Shown piece after piece: positions 33,931 to 45,210 of a stretch of DNA of 64,000 nt. Position numbers and translations under genes: made by a program. The notes beneath the pieces are model-generated. The model saw only the letters and a program-made list of their open reading frames with translations. It had not been told where the DNA came from and ran no database searches. Each line of letters starts with the position of its first letter. Positions within the stretch are counted from its first letter, which is position 1. The stretch is taken from the NCBI GenBank assembly GCA_032158125.1, contig JASKOT010000003.1, positions 62,001 to 126,000 of the forward strand. Direction: 5' to 3'. The DNA is from Papiliotrema nemorosa. Its lineage: Eukaryota > Basidiomycota > Tremellomycetes > Tremellales > Rhynchogastremaceae.

Positions 33931-34405
33931 TGTCAGACCCGTCCCGTCCCTTGTTTGAGCTGCAAAAAACAAGAATAGGAGAGTATGTATGAACTGTATG
34001 GGGCGGGAGTGAAGGAGGGTGTTGGTTGTTGAAAAGTTATGCTCTTAGACAAAATGTGGTGGGCTTCACCTTCCCGCGTACAATACATGCATTCCGTGCA
34101 GGCATATCCCGTTAATCGAGAGGCCCGTTCTCTTCTCTAAGACAGAATGAAATTGCAGAGGTCAAGTGAGACTTCCCCCGTGTGTGTCGTTTCAGATCGT
34201 CGATACATCAACACTATCAAGGCACAAACAGCCTCGTCGATCATTCTCATACTCATACTGCATTGAACAGGGTGATCATCTGTGTGTGAATGATTCATAT
34301 CCGTGGCGCCATATTGAACGCGCCATACCATATTCAACTGGATAGACAGTACCATTTCCTCTCATTGCTCGCCTGACTCACCGCCGAGATCGATGAGCTA
34401 CACAC

Positions 34406-34413
34406 TATATAAG
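34406..34413 (+). promoter_or_regulatory. TATA box of the secreted-protein gene
   Basis: TATATAAG lies about 210 bp upstream of the ATG at 34621, followed by a CT-rich leader. A strong TATA box suggests a regulated, potentially highly expressed gene. Confidence 0.5.
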
Positions 34414-34620
34414 CCATCCAAAATGCATGGATCCCCCATCAGTCACTTACATTCACTCTCCACTCTTCAAGCTTACTCTTACTCTTGTTCGCTTCATTAG
34501 CTCAACGCTCCCTTGTTCAGCTCCCCATATCGCTCATCTTGCACCTCACCTTACACGCTACTGCTCCCCTCCCCCACTGTCTTTACCTTGACCCAAATCC
34601 CCCATCTTCACCTCTGCACA

Positions 34621-36085
34621 ATGCTCGCCAAATCCGTGATCCTCGCTTCGGCCCTCGCTGCCCTCTCTCCAGCTCAAGCCGCCGTTCTACCCCTGCTCAA
34701 CTCCCTCACTCATGGTACCACCACTGCCCACTCGGACCTTGCAGTATTCGCCAATGCCTGGCTGGCCGCGTCCACCGGGGGCGCATACGACAAGTGTGAT
34801 GCGTTGTCTGGTCAATTGGGTTTGAACCTCAACCTGGGATTGACTCTCGGCGCTACATTCGTCAACCAGTTCAATTCTTGGGCTGTGGGACAATGCTGGA
34901 ACTCTTACCGTGAGTCTACCCGCCTCGCTCCAAACTTGGCCATATCACCTCCACATCCTTCTGCTTCGATCGAAGCATGTCCGCTGAGATGGGCGCTGAT
35001 GATAGATGACAAGTCGCTTTGTGGTGAGATCTCTGCCTATCTCGCAGCGACCTTCTACGCCTATCAACGAGGATGGACCGCGGTAGAGTTTCTCGCTGCT
35101 CTGGGGGGTAAGTTTGACCCTTTCTCTCCCTCTTTGGGAACATACAGCGTGTTAGCGACTAGCGCTGATCATTAGTCGACCGAGTCACTCATTGGCAAGA
35201 GACCATTGGATCCCTTTGCGGTACACCCGGATGCCCTGCGGGCACTTGTGATATCCTCCACGGACAGTGGAATGGCTGGTACACCACTTACACTACCCTC
35301 GACGCCAGTGCTTATGTCTCCGAGGTGAGTTCTCAACTTTCTCTTGATGGTCTATTCCCGTCTCGCACATATGTTGTTCGTTTGGACATGAGGCTGACTT
35401 GCAGGCGCTCGAGTTGAAGAAACTCGGCTTGTTCGCTCTTATCGACACTTCGATCAACGCCAACGCCGTCGTAAAGACCAACACCAACATCCACCGAGGT
35501 CTCGATCTTCCCCTCGTCGCTGCTGGTGGAGAAGGCAGCGGTGCTATCGTCGGAAACGTCGTGGGTCCCCTGACCCACCTCGATGTCGCTGGTGCGGGAC
35601 ATGCCGTCGGAGGGGCATTCATCCACCGAGGTCTCCCTAATGTTTTCGCCGACGCTGCAGCCCACATCGACGGCAAGACCAACGTCAAGGTTGACGCTCC
35701 GTTTGTACACGCCGATGCTGCTGCTGCTGGACACATCGATGTCAAGGGATCAGCCATCATTCACCGAGACTTGCCCGTCATTGCCGCGCAAGGATCTACC
35801 GACGCCCACCTCGTCGCTGGAGTCAACTCTGCTCTTCTCAAAGCTGGGACCGCGGCTTTCGCCCACGCTCAAGGTAACGCAGTCGTCGGGAGGGACGTGT
35901 TTGCCGCTGGTCAAGCCGCCGGTGCAGCTGCAGTCGACAAACTTGTCCATGCCGCTGGAGCTGGAGAGGGCTTCATCTACGCCAACAAGAACGGAGTGGT
36001 CGGTGCTGGATCTGGATCTGGAGGTATCATCGCTGGTCCCGCCAAGATTGTCGGCGCTGGTGCAGGTTCTGCTGCCGTCTACTAA
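34621..36085 (+). CDS. secreted Ala/Gly-rich protein of unknown function
   Basis: Exons 34621-34909, 35006-35107, 35176-35324 and 35405-36085 give 406 residues. The N-terminus is a signal peptide (MLAKSVILASALAALSPAQA). The next 160 residues form an ordered, Cys-containing part: AYDKCDAL, VGQCWNSYHDKSLCGEI, then SLCGTPGCPAGTCDILHGQW. The C-terminal 225 residues are an Ala/Gly/Val-rich, Cys-free region with an irregular repeat around IHRGLDLP, FIHRGLPNVFA and IIHRDLPVIAA, plus repeated HID/HLD and AAGAG elements. Codon use is strongly biased, like MET6, suggesting high expression. A secreted or wall-associated protein is inferred; I do not recognise a named family. Confidence 0.8.
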
Positions 36086-36714
36086 GAGGCGAGCAAAACT
36101 GGACTGATCCGGGGAACGGATGATTGGATGATTCGAAACAAAATGATCCGTCCGCCGAAGCCGCGTCACTGACTGATTTCGCCGGAATCCAGATCGGTCA
36201 GTGTGTTGTGGTCAGTCGATTCAAGTCTGTGGGTTACAGTGCATCTTGGTATACCTCCTTACGATTCCCCCTCCTCTATACACGTTTCGTGCAATGTTAT
36301 ACCATCCATAATTTCTCAGACATGCATTTTCTGGTCATCTTTTTTCTACCCGGTGGGACCCTCGGTGGTCGGCTCGTCTACGCGCCGCCCCCGGTTTTTT
36401 TAGAAAGCGCCGAGAATGGTCCGCGGGGTAGATGTCCAGCCATCAAGCGATCTACACGGAGCATTAAATGGTATTAGGCCTGCCACATCCCCTCTTAGGC
36501 GTGCGATCATCGGGTGGAGGTGAATGACGATAACCTCTCTGGCCATATGGGTCCGCCTATGGACGTATAAAGAACCCCCCCGACCCTTCCACCTCATCGG
36601 CCCTTTTCCCCTCCTTCTCTACCTTTTACTTGTTTTCTTTCTGGAATCTCATCGCCCATCATTCTCTCTTCTGTATCTCGTATCGCAACTAGATCTTTGA
36701 CTACATCTTCTAAA
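36086..36714. other. intergenic: promoter of the aldo-keto reductase
   Basis: This 629-bp gap has no supported gene. It contains a TATAAAG element at 36566-36572, followed by a C-rich and CT-rich leader up to the ATG at 36715. Confidence 0.55.
36566..36572 (+). promoter_or_regulatory. TATA box of the aldo-keto reductase gene
   Basis: TATAAAG lies about 145 bp upstream of the ATG at 36715 and is followed by a pyrimidine-rich leader. Confidence 0.5.
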
Positions 36715-38240
36715 ATGGTCAACCAATCTTTCAAGCTCAACAACGGCAAGACTATCCCTTCCATCGGGTTGGGTACCGTGAGTCTTCTCGACCTACTCTG
36801 GTAGAGGACACTCGCTGACCGGGCTCCTTGCTGCGTTGCATCCCCCATCGCATTCTACACGCTTGCCTGCTTGGTTACCTTGATGTGGTCATCCTTGCCC
36901 CTCATCTCCGCACGTTATCGGACACTCGATCGATCGGACTCGCTTACCCTACCCTGACCTTCGTTTACCGTATCTTTCACATGACAGTGGCAATCCGCGT
37001 AGGTTCTCTCTCTTGCGCGATTCCAGCTCAAACTGACCGTCCAGCCCCGGAGAGGTCGCCAAGGCTGTCGAGGCTGCCATCCGAGCCGGATACCGACACA
37101 TCGAGTGAGTGGCACCTTTGTTTCCCACGACATGGTGGAGTCGTGGCTCATCTAAGCTGCGCCTGGGGTTACCAAAACGAGGGTGAGGTCGGACAGGGTA
37201 TCAAAGCTTCGGGTATCGACCGATCCGAGCTTTTCATCACTTCCAAGCTCTTCGAGATTCACCACCACCCCGAGCATGTCGAGCTCGCCATTAAGGACAC
37301 CTTGCAAAAGCTCGGTACCGACTACCTCGATCTCTACTTGATGCACTGGAACGTGAGTAGAAGATTTGAGATAGGAGCCAAATTGAGACTGACATCAGAT
37401 CAACTTCCAAGTCGACGCTCCCGAGGGTGTCTGCCCAACCTGGGACCACGTCGTCAAGAACTCTGAGGGCAAGGTCAAGCTCGATGTTCCTCTCTGTGAG
37501 GATGTCAGCCCAACCTGGAAGGCCATGGAGGCTGTGAGTCAGACTCCTCGACATGTAGAGAATGAGGCCTGATTGGACAGCTCGTCGAGAAGGGATTGAC
37601 AAAGTCGATCGGTATCTCCAACTTCAACATCAACCGAACCAAGAAGCTCCTCTCTTTCGCCAAGATCAAGCCCGTCGCCAGTGAGTTTATTCGGCTCTGT
37701 ATGGCAAGGTCTATCTGACGCTCCAGACCAAGTCGAGCTTTCGATCCAATGCCCTCAACCCGAGCTCGTCGCTTGGTTGAAGAAGAACGACATTCTCCCC
37801 GTCGCCTACTCTCCTCTCGGTGGAACGGACGGTGCCCACTTGCGAGAAAACGAGGTCGTCAAGAAGATTGCCAGCAAACACGACGTCCAGGGAGCCACCA
37901 TCTTGCTCAGCTGGTTGCTCAAGCGAGGTATCTTGCCCTTGCCCAAGTCGGTCACTCCTTCCCGAATCGAGGCCAACTTCAAGAGTGAGTCATAGCAGTA
38001 GGACCAATCGGAACAATACTAATGTCCAGCGGTTGACCTTTCCGACGAGGAGTTCCAAGAGGTCGAGGAGCTTTCCAAGAGCCACCCAGCCAAGCGAGTC
38101 TGTGATCAATCCGAGAGTGAGTGACACTGTTCACCCAAAAGTGTGCTCTCTGACGATCAGGCTTCGACCCATACTACGACATCTACCAAGAGTCGCACCC
38201 TGAACTGAGTGACAAAGCTCAGTGGGCCAAGGAGAACTAG
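36715..38240 (+). CDS. aldo-keto reductase (glycerol dehydrogenase/Gcy1-like)
   Basis: This is a cytosolic NADPH-dependent carbonyl reductase of the AKR superfamily. Exon 1 (36715-36777) encodes MVNQSFKLNNGKTIPSIGLGT. An 11-nt exon (36988-36998, TGGCAATCCGC) restores the GTWQS motif. The next exon (37045-37104) gives APGEVAKAVEAAIRAGYRHI, and HIDCAWGYQNE is rebuilt across another intron. The Asp-Tyr-Lys-His tetrad is visible in HIDCAWGY, FITSKLFE and DLYLMHWN. Later motifs GISNFNINRTKKLL, QVELSIQCPQPELV, AYSPLGG and LPKSVTPSRIEANF, the last part of the NADPH site, also match. About eight exons end at AKEN with TAG 38238-38240. The insert between the His and the GISNF strand is longer than in many AKRs, as in fungal glycerol dehydrogenases. 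The substrate is not defined by sequence. Confidence 0.9.
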
Positions 38241-38571
38241 GTCGTCTCGTCGCATAATTGACGTGGGGAAGTAGGAATTGAAGATAAAAATGCATCATGG
38301 TAGTTGCAGCCAGGCATAATCGCGTTTTCGATCCACTTGCATGATGCTGAAAAATGAACCGCTCTTATACGCGAGCTTCAGACCTGCTGACGGCTCAGCA
38401 AGAGCATGTATGGGACGCGTGGTTCCTCTACTAGCATTTTGCATTTCGATGGGGTGGCTGGTCTGCAGAGGCAAAGCGGCAGATAGCTAGCTATTGAGCT
38501 ATTGAGGCGTCATAATTTGGCATTGGACAGTTCGGTCAAGCTCATTGCATGATACACTGTCATATGATACG
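38241..38571. other. convergent intergenic region, AKR/COQ9
   Basis: This 331-bp space lies between two convergent stops. I saw no exon or RNA gene. It contains a short AGCTATTGAG duplication near 38490. Confidence 0.5.
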
Positions 38572-39595
38572 CTAAAAACCCCTTGACTTGATCAAACTGA
38601 GTGCGCTCCTGCCTATATGTCCAAAGTAAGTCATCGCCTGTCCCAGCCCGTCTTCTCCGTGGCTGATCGCGTTGGAGACGCTCTCGTGTCTATCAAGGTG
38701 ATCGTCCAGGTTTGCCTCAGCGGCTGAGAGATACGGATTAGGTGCAGTCGATACGCCCTCCGGCATGGGCTGTAACAATCTCGACTCGGCAGCGAGATAC
38801 GCAGCCATCAACGATATCCTCGAAGCGTACCATTCGGGCTGTCCGGTCAGTTTCCGCGCCAATGGTCATAAACGTGTCCTGCAACTCACACCCTGTCCGA
38901 TCGGTTCGTCCATGATGCCCTTTTTGACTCCCATAGCCTTCTCGTCCACCTTGATCGCTGCATCTGCAATCCTCCATGCGTAACTCAACGAGCCAACGGG
39001 ATTGAATGCGAGTAGAGGGAGACGGTGTGATGTGGATCGTAAGATAGTTGCCAGTTCTTGCGCGGGATTCGAGCCGTTGGATGGGGAAGAGGAAGATGTA
39101 AAGGGGGAAGAGGATGGACCGGGGGGAGAGTAGAGAGGGGGGATTTTCATTTGGGATAGGATGGGTGAGAGAGCTCGAGGGAGGGGTATAGAGGTCGAGG
39201 ATCCCGGTGAAGATAGCAACGCATATGCCTGTAGATCAGCCTTGGCTCTGGTGAGACCAGCTGCGTACCTCTACGAGATGTTCTCCAATCTCGGAAGAAT
39301 ACCTCAGACGACTCTTCAACCTCTCCCTCGTGGTCTTCCCGCTCATTCTACCCAATCCTTCATCTGCCCAAGCACCTACTAGAGCTTGCGAAGGACCCGC
39401 ATGGCCTGGACCGAAGAGTGTATCTATGACACTTTCGGGAAAGTCGGATTTGTAGTGCTCATGAGATGGATCGAGGGATGGGAGGGATTTCAGTAGAGAT
39501 TGACGGGTGAAAGAGTATCTGGGGAGAAGAGGAAGAGCGTGGTGTAGGATCTGTAGACGGAGAGAAGGAGGGGCGGCAGATGCTATCGAGGCCAT
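38572..39595 (-). CDS. COQ9: ubiquinone biosynthesis protein COQ9
   Basis: COQ9 is a lipid-binding mitochondrial protein that presents coenzyme Q intermediates to the Coq7 hydroxylase. Three exons are inferred. The first has LRLQILHHALPLLPRYSFTR, DTLFGPGHAGPSQALVGAW and RLRYSSEIGEHLVEV, the characteristic COQ9 opening. The second has a Ser/Pro-rich insert, then LAFNPVGSLSYAWRIADAAI. The last has PEWYASRISLMAAYLAAESR, the conserved lipid-pocket helix. ATG 39595 is the first good start and leaves almost no presequence ahead of the conserved core, which is odd for a matrix protein. A 5' exon may be missed near 39600-39640. It is divergent from MET6. Confidence 0.87.
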
Positions 39596-39956
39596 GATGG
39601 GTTTGAACACTGAATCCGATGTGCCTATAGCAGAGATTGATTCATCGAGGAGATCCAGTCAACCGAAATGATAGGCGCCTGTAGTTATCCGACGATTGCT
39701 TGATTAGGCACGCGTTGCCACTCCCATATCACGCCATCCGATCGCTCCGAAGAGACGCGTATGGTGTCGCGCCACGTTTCAAGGGGAAAGGGGGGAATTC
39801 CCAACTTTTTTTTTTTTCCAAGGGGGTAGGGGGTGGATTCCGATGGATGCTTCCACCCCTCGTCCCACCCAACCCTTATCCCCATCCCATCTTCTCTTTC
39901 TCTCCCTCATCTCTTTTCTTCCCCCCCCCTTCTCCTCCTCCAAAATTACATTCAAA
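39596..39956. promoter_or_regulatory. divergent COQ9/MET6 promoter with poly-dT tract
   Basis: This 361-bp shared region contains a 12-T tract at 39806-39817, followed by G-rich (agggggtaggggg) and then C/T-rich stretches up to the MET6 ATG. Rigid dA:dT tracts of this kind typically keep fungal promoters free of nucleosomes. No TATA box or CACGTG core was found. Confidence 0.5.
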
Positions 39957-42388
39957 ATGGTCCAATCCGCTGTTCTGGGTTACCCAAGAATCGGTACCAA
40001 CCGATCCATGAAGAAGGTGAGTTGATCCGGGCGTACTGGGCGATCCCGCACTGACCACGTTTGTAGGCCATCGAGTCTTACTGGGCTGGAAAATCTTCTG
40101 CTGAAGACTTGCAAAACGTCGCCAAGAACGTCCGAAAGGAGCGATGGGAGTCGATCAAGAACGCCGGTGTGGATGTCATCCCTTCGTAAGTTGCACCCTC
40201 TGGCACGTTCCACGTTGCATCGAATCGACTCGATCAAGCCTTCCCGTTCGAATAGGACTGAAACTGACCCCTCAGTGGAGAGTTCACCCTCTACGATCAG
40301 CTCCTTGACCACTCTTTCAACTTTGGCGTCATCCCCGAGCGATACGCTTCTCAAAAGCTTGATGACCTCGACACCTACTTTGCCATGGGTCGAGGACGAC
40401 AAGACAAGGCCAAGGGTGTCGATGTCGTCGCTTGTGAGATGGGTAAATACTTTGACTCCAACTACCACGTTGTCAAGGTCCCCCACTCTCCTTCCACCAC
40501 CTTCTCTCTCAAGAACAACCAACAATTGAAAGAGTACGAAGAGGCCAAGGCTCTCGGTATCACCACCCGACCCGTCCTTTTCGGTCCCATCACCTACCTC
40601 TCTCTCGTTGCCAAGGCTCGAGATGTCCCTGCCGACTTTGAGCCATTGTCGTTGCTCGACAACCTCCTCCCCGTCTACAAGGAGCTCCTCTCTCAGCTCA
40701 AGGAGGCCGGCGTCGAGAATGTCCAAATCGACGAGCCCATCTTGGTCACTGACCGAGCCGAGGCTTACGGTGCCGAGTACAAGAAGGTCTACGAGGCCCT
40801 CGCCCCCGTTGCCCCCAAGATCACCCTCACCACCTCGTACGGCCGAATCGGCAAGTCGATCGAGTTCCTCAAGGACCTCCCCATCCACGCTCTCCACCTC
40901 GACCTGAACCGAGAGCCCGCTCAACTCGACGCCGTCTTGGCCGCCATCAAGCCTACCAAGCTCAACATTGAGCTCGGTATCGTTTCCGGACGAAACATCT
41001 GGAAGACCGACCTCAAGGCCGCCAAGGCTCTCGCCGAGAAGGCCATCAACGAGCTCGGTGCCGAGCGAGTCGTCGTCTCCACCTCTTCTTCCCTCCTCCA
41101 CACCCCCATCTCCCTCAAGGTCGAGACCAAGTTGACTCCCGAGCAAGTCTCGTGGTTGGCTTTCGCCGAGGAGAAGTGTGAGGAGGTTGCCACCCTCGCC
41201 GCCGCTTTGAACGGCAACGAGAACGCTGCCTTTGAGCAAAACACCAAGGACATTGCTGCCCGACGAGAGTTTGAGCGAACTTCCGACTCTGCTGTCCGAG
41301 ACCGAGTTGCCAACATCACCGACGAGCAACTCAAGCGAAAGTCTCCTTTCCCCACTCGACGAGAGGCTCAGCGAAAGCACCTCAACCTCCCCAAATTCGC
41401 CACCACCACCATTGGTTCTTTCCCCCAGACCAAGGAGATTCGATTGGCTCGATCCAAGTTTGGCAAGGGTGAGATCACCCAGGAGCAATACGAGAAGGCC
41501 ATGGAGGACGAGATCAAGTACGCCGTCGACTTCCAAGAGAAGACTGGCCTCGACTTGTTCGTCCACGGTGAGCCCGAGCGAAACGACATGGTCCAATACT
41601 TTGGTGAACAATTGAACGGTTTCATTTTCACCCAGCTTGGTTGGGTTCAATCTTACGGTTCACGATACGTCCGACCCCCCATTGTCGTCTCCGACGTCTC
41701 CCGATCGCAACCCATGACTGTCCGATGGTCCGCCTACGCTCAGAGCTTGACCCAAAAGCCAATGAAGGGTATGCTCACCGGTCCCGTCACCATCCTCAAC
41801 TGGTCTTTCCCCCGAGCCGATGTTACCAAGGAGATTCAATCCAAGCAGCTTGCTCTTGCTCTCCGAGACGAGGTCGTCGACCTCGCCAAGGCTGGTATCA
41901 AGGCTATCCAGGTCGATGAGCCTGCCATCCGAGAGGGTCTCCCTCTCCGAAAGGAGGACTGGGACAACTACCTCAAGTGGGCCGTTGACTCTTTCCGACT
42001 CTCCACCTCGGGTGTCGAGGATGACATTCAAGTCCACTCGCACTTCTGCTACTCTGATTTCGGAGACATCTTCCCCTCGATCCAGGGTCTCGACGCCGAT
42101 GTCATCTCTATCGAGGCTTCCAAGGCCGACCTCAAGTTGCTCGATGTCTTCAAGGCTCACGGTTACTCCAACGAGATTGGTCCCGGTGTCTACGACATCC
42201 ACTCTCCCCGAGTTCCCGGAGAGCAAGAGATCAAGGACCGAATCGCCGCCATGGCCAAGGTTCTCCCCGCCGACTTGTTGGTCGTCAACCCCGATTGTGG
42301 TTTGAAGACCCGAGGATGGAAGGAGACCGAGGAGTCTTTGACCAACCTTGTCGCCGCTGCTCGATGGGCCCGAGAGACCTACGCTTAA
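39957..42388 (+). CDS. MET6: cobalamin-independent methionine synthase
   Basis: The enzyme transfers the methyl group of methyltetrahydrofolate polyglutamate to homocysteine in the cytosol. Exons 39957-40016, 40067-40185 and 40276-42388 give 763 residues, close to yeast Met6 (767). The start MVQSAVLGYPRIGTNRSMKK is the family N-terminus. Folate-domain motifs include MGKYFDSNYHVVKVP and RPVLFGPITYL; catalytic-domain motifs include TTTIGSFPQTKEIRLAR, FVHGEPERNDMVQYFGEQL, KGMLTGPVTILNW, IQVDEPAIREGLP and HSHFCYSDF. The zinc ligands fit the His and Cys of that last motif and the later Cys in VVNPDCGLKTR. Codon use is extremely biased towards C-ending codons and CGA Arg, indicating very high expression. 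That bias also creates a long antisense open frame. Confidence 0.97.
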
Positions 42389-42907
42389 TCGCGACGCATA
42401 TGACGAATCATGAGGGCCTCAACAGCCTTCCCCCCAATTCATCTCATCGGCATTCACGCACGCCATATCCCCTTCATTGTGTATATACCCCTCCCATCCC
42501 ATTCAGTTGTGTAATCCCTTTTCTCTTAACGTCGTTTGGTAGTTCTCAGTAGGAGTTGACAGATCGTGAGTATAGTACGAGTTTGGCGGAGGGTGCAAAG
42601 CTGGAGGAAGAAGGAAGCAGAAGAAAAAAGGAAATCAGTAGTATACAAAAACATCAGAAATGAAACGTCTGTTCAACCGGCACAAAACTGGGTCCACTGT
42701 ACTGACCTGGCTGGATACGCTTTTGAGGTTATGCAGGAAAGGTGGTTGTGTATGCCGTGTCTGTATATCGAGGTCGAGGGGAGTGGTCCAGTCATCCAGA
42801 CGCGTTGGATGGTCGATTTCATGTTTCGATCTGCACCGTCGCACTCGACGTTTTCTCACTTCAATCTCGAGTCGTTTACAAGACTATGACATGACCCGCG
42901 ATCTTCC
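42389..42907. other. intergenic region between MET6 and the RAD51 paralogue
   Basis: This 519-bp tandem gap includes the MET6 3' UTR. An open plus-strand frame at 42566-42889 has no homology that I recognise and no family motif, so it is not called as a gene. Confidence 0.5.
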
Positions 42908-44959
42908 ATGTCGATCTCGTCTTTCCCTCTGGATCAACTAGGACTTACCCCGCATCAACTAGCAGCATGTAATAGAGGTGAGCGCGCTTATTCAACTTTC
43001 TCCCGGAACTTTGGCAAATCTCCTCCCCCCCTCTTTTGAAGCTGCGCTTTCCACGCAGCCTCGAAATTGTTTGTCATGGGGCCATGTTACCTATCTTGTA
43101 AACCTCAACGAGGCAATACTGAGCCACAGCGGGTCTGGTGAATGCAGCGGATGTACTATTGCCTTCGATATCGGACCTCAATAGGAAACTCAAGTTTTCC
43201 CGTTTAGAAGGGGTCACCGACCTCGTACAGGCTGTCAGCCGCGCTATAGTTCCTTCACCATTGGATCTTCGCACTGGCTATCTTACCCGGAAGAATGGGA
43301 ATAGCGCAGAGGGGGACGGCGAGGTGGTGCGCTCCCGGGGAAGGATTATGCGAATGAAAGAGATGCAAGGGGACTGGGTGGGGACTGGAGATGTAGGATT
43401 AGACGGGCTTTTGGGAGGAGGTCTGAGAGTGGGAAGTATTACTGAAATCACTGGTGAGAGGTGAGTATCCGCAATTCACTCATTCACCTCTTCTATCTTC
43501 GCTGAGCAGTCTATCGTGTCGTTATACTAGAGCTGTGAAAGCTGACGCCGCCAGTGCAGCAGGTAAATCTCACTGGTGTCTCTCGCTCGCGCTCGCAGCT
43601 CAGATATCGACACTCACCACGAATCCGGGAGCAGCTATGATCCTCACTTCTGAACGGGAAATCGCAACCGACAGAATGATTGAACTCGCTCATCATCTAC
43701 TCGAATCGCATGATCCTCAGGGTGAAATGGGGATTCGGCCCAGGGACATGCTGGACAATGTCTTGTCGAATATCGTGCAGGATATCACGATGCTAGAACA
43801 CACTTTGACATACAAGGTGCCATTCATACTGCGTTCACGATCTCGACCGGTAGATCTCGCTAGGAATCCATTATTAGGCGGGAGATCACTCCCTCCCGTC
43901 CAGAACGAGGCGGAAGTCCCTGGACAAGGAGATGGCCAGGCGAGTGAGGAAATGCCAGAAGAGCCCGTGGTCAGTCGCCTTCGACCAGAGTCGGGCATCT
44001 TACCTGTCCGATTACTCATCATCGACTCGATTACCGCCCTGATACGAGGTGCCGACTCTTCATACGCCAAGTCATCCTCTATCGGTCTGACCGAACGGTC
44101 CCGCCATCTCTGTGCCGTAGCTGATAAACTCAAAACGATCGCTGTGGAGTTCAACCTCGCTGTATTGGTCATCAACCAAGTATCGGACGTGTTCACTCGC
44201 ACACCGACATATAGCTCTTCACAGCCGACATCATCCTTGCCTTTATCGCAATTTTACACTGAAGGTCCCGAACCGCCCATGCTCTACGCTACTCAGAGTC
44301 GGCATTTCTCAGGTCAGACTGAATCCCTAAAGAAGGAGGCTAGTTTGGGGATTGTATGGGCAAACGCGGTCAATACGAGGATCATGTTGTCCCGAACGGG
44401 AAGACGGAGGATGATCGATCTGAAAGATCTATCCAGACGACTGAAAAGGCGCAGACCGCAGGAAGAGGACGACACGCCACCGTATATGACTGCTCGCGTC
44501 GCAGGCGGGCTCGGACCAGTGGTGGATGATACCAAACCCACCTTGATCCGACGTGCTCATGTGGTCTTTTCGGGGTTTGCTCCGCCCGCCACGATAGATT
44601 ATGTGATTACGACCTCAGGGATACATTCCATACCGGATAGTTACCGGTTGATGGATATAGCAGAGACGATCAAGAGGAAGGAAAGGATGGCCAGGGCGAT
44701 ACTATACGGGCAAGATGGAGACGAGCGCGATGAGGTTCGGACACCGGTCAGGGTCCTACCCATACCACCGGTACAGCCTGCAGTTACAGATGATCCTGGA
44801 GCAGACGCAGAGGGCCCTGCTGAGGGAGGCAGCCCAGAGTGGGAAGATGAATATGGTGAAGAGGTATTTGATGATCTGGGAGAACTTCCTGCCGAATTTT
44901 GGGAAGGAAGGATGGACGAAGTGGTCACCGAGCCCTTGGCCATCGGCACAGAAGTCTAG
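42908..44959 (+). CDS. RAD57: RAD51 paralogue, RAD57/XRCC3-like
   Basis: This is a RecA-fold ATPase that helps RAD51 filaments form during homologous recombination. Exons 42908-42977, 43130-43460 and 43555-44959 give 601 residues. The N-terminus SFPLDQLGLTPHQLAACNRA, continuing GLVNAADVLL across the intron, is the helix-hairpin-helix domain of RAD51 paralogues. Walker A is rebuilt across the second intron as ITGESAAGKS, matching Rad57's GESSTGKS more closely than XRCC3. Walker B is LLIIDSITALIR, and the L2-proximal strand is AVLVINQVSD. The protein is longer than animal XRCC3. It has an insert near residues 250-280 and a Pro/Asp/Glu-rich C-terminal tail of about 100 residues. RAD57 rather than XRCC3 is the preferred name but is not certain. 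Confidence 0.83.
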
Positions 44960-45165
44960 TCATAGACTTCACTTGGCCAGCCATGCATGTAGTCAGGCCC
45001 ATGACCATAGTATAAATGTGAATGGGTATGCTTTGTCACGATAGATTATGAATGCACGAATGTTGTCTCCAGTGACTTATTGCCCAAAGGGGAGAGTGAT
45101 TCCCAATGATGACCAGAGTGGTGAGAGAAGAGATGACTCACTCGTTCCGTCATCTCCGCACGGCG

Positions 45166-45173
45166 TATATATA
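45166..45173 (+). promoter_or_regulatory. TATA box of the glutathionyl-hydroquinone reductase gene
   Basis: TATATATA ends 37 bp before the upstream ATG at 45211. A start site 30 bp or more downstream of it would fall close to or inside that first ATG, so the choice between the two in-frame starts may depend on the exact transcript end. Confidence 0.5.
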
Positions 45174-45210
45174 ACTGGATACACCTGACGATCCTCCTTT
45201 CCGCCTTTAC

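Larger units (their letters stand above)
33237..34620. other. 1.4-kb intergenic region upstream of a secreted-protein gene
   Basis: No supported gene or RNA was found. The region contains a short tandem repeat of CGTATCA (three copies, 33910-33930) and a TATA-like element at 34406-34413. The stretch near 34560-34620 is pyrimidine-rich leader. Confidence 0.5.

Noticed and set aside
39980..41650. 556-codon open frame antisense to MET6
   Set aside because: It mirrors the extreme codon bias of MET6: rare TTA/CTA/TCA codons on the sense strand leave no stops antisense. Its Leu/Val/Gly/Glu/Asp composition has no family motif and it lacks introns.
41660..42226. Second long antisense frame over MET6
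   Set aside because: Same codon-bias shadow as the larger antisense frame; no independent signal.
42566..42889. 107-codon frame downstream of MET6
   Set aside because: No homology or domain signal; it sits in the 3' UTR/promoter gap and lacks splice continuity with the next gene.
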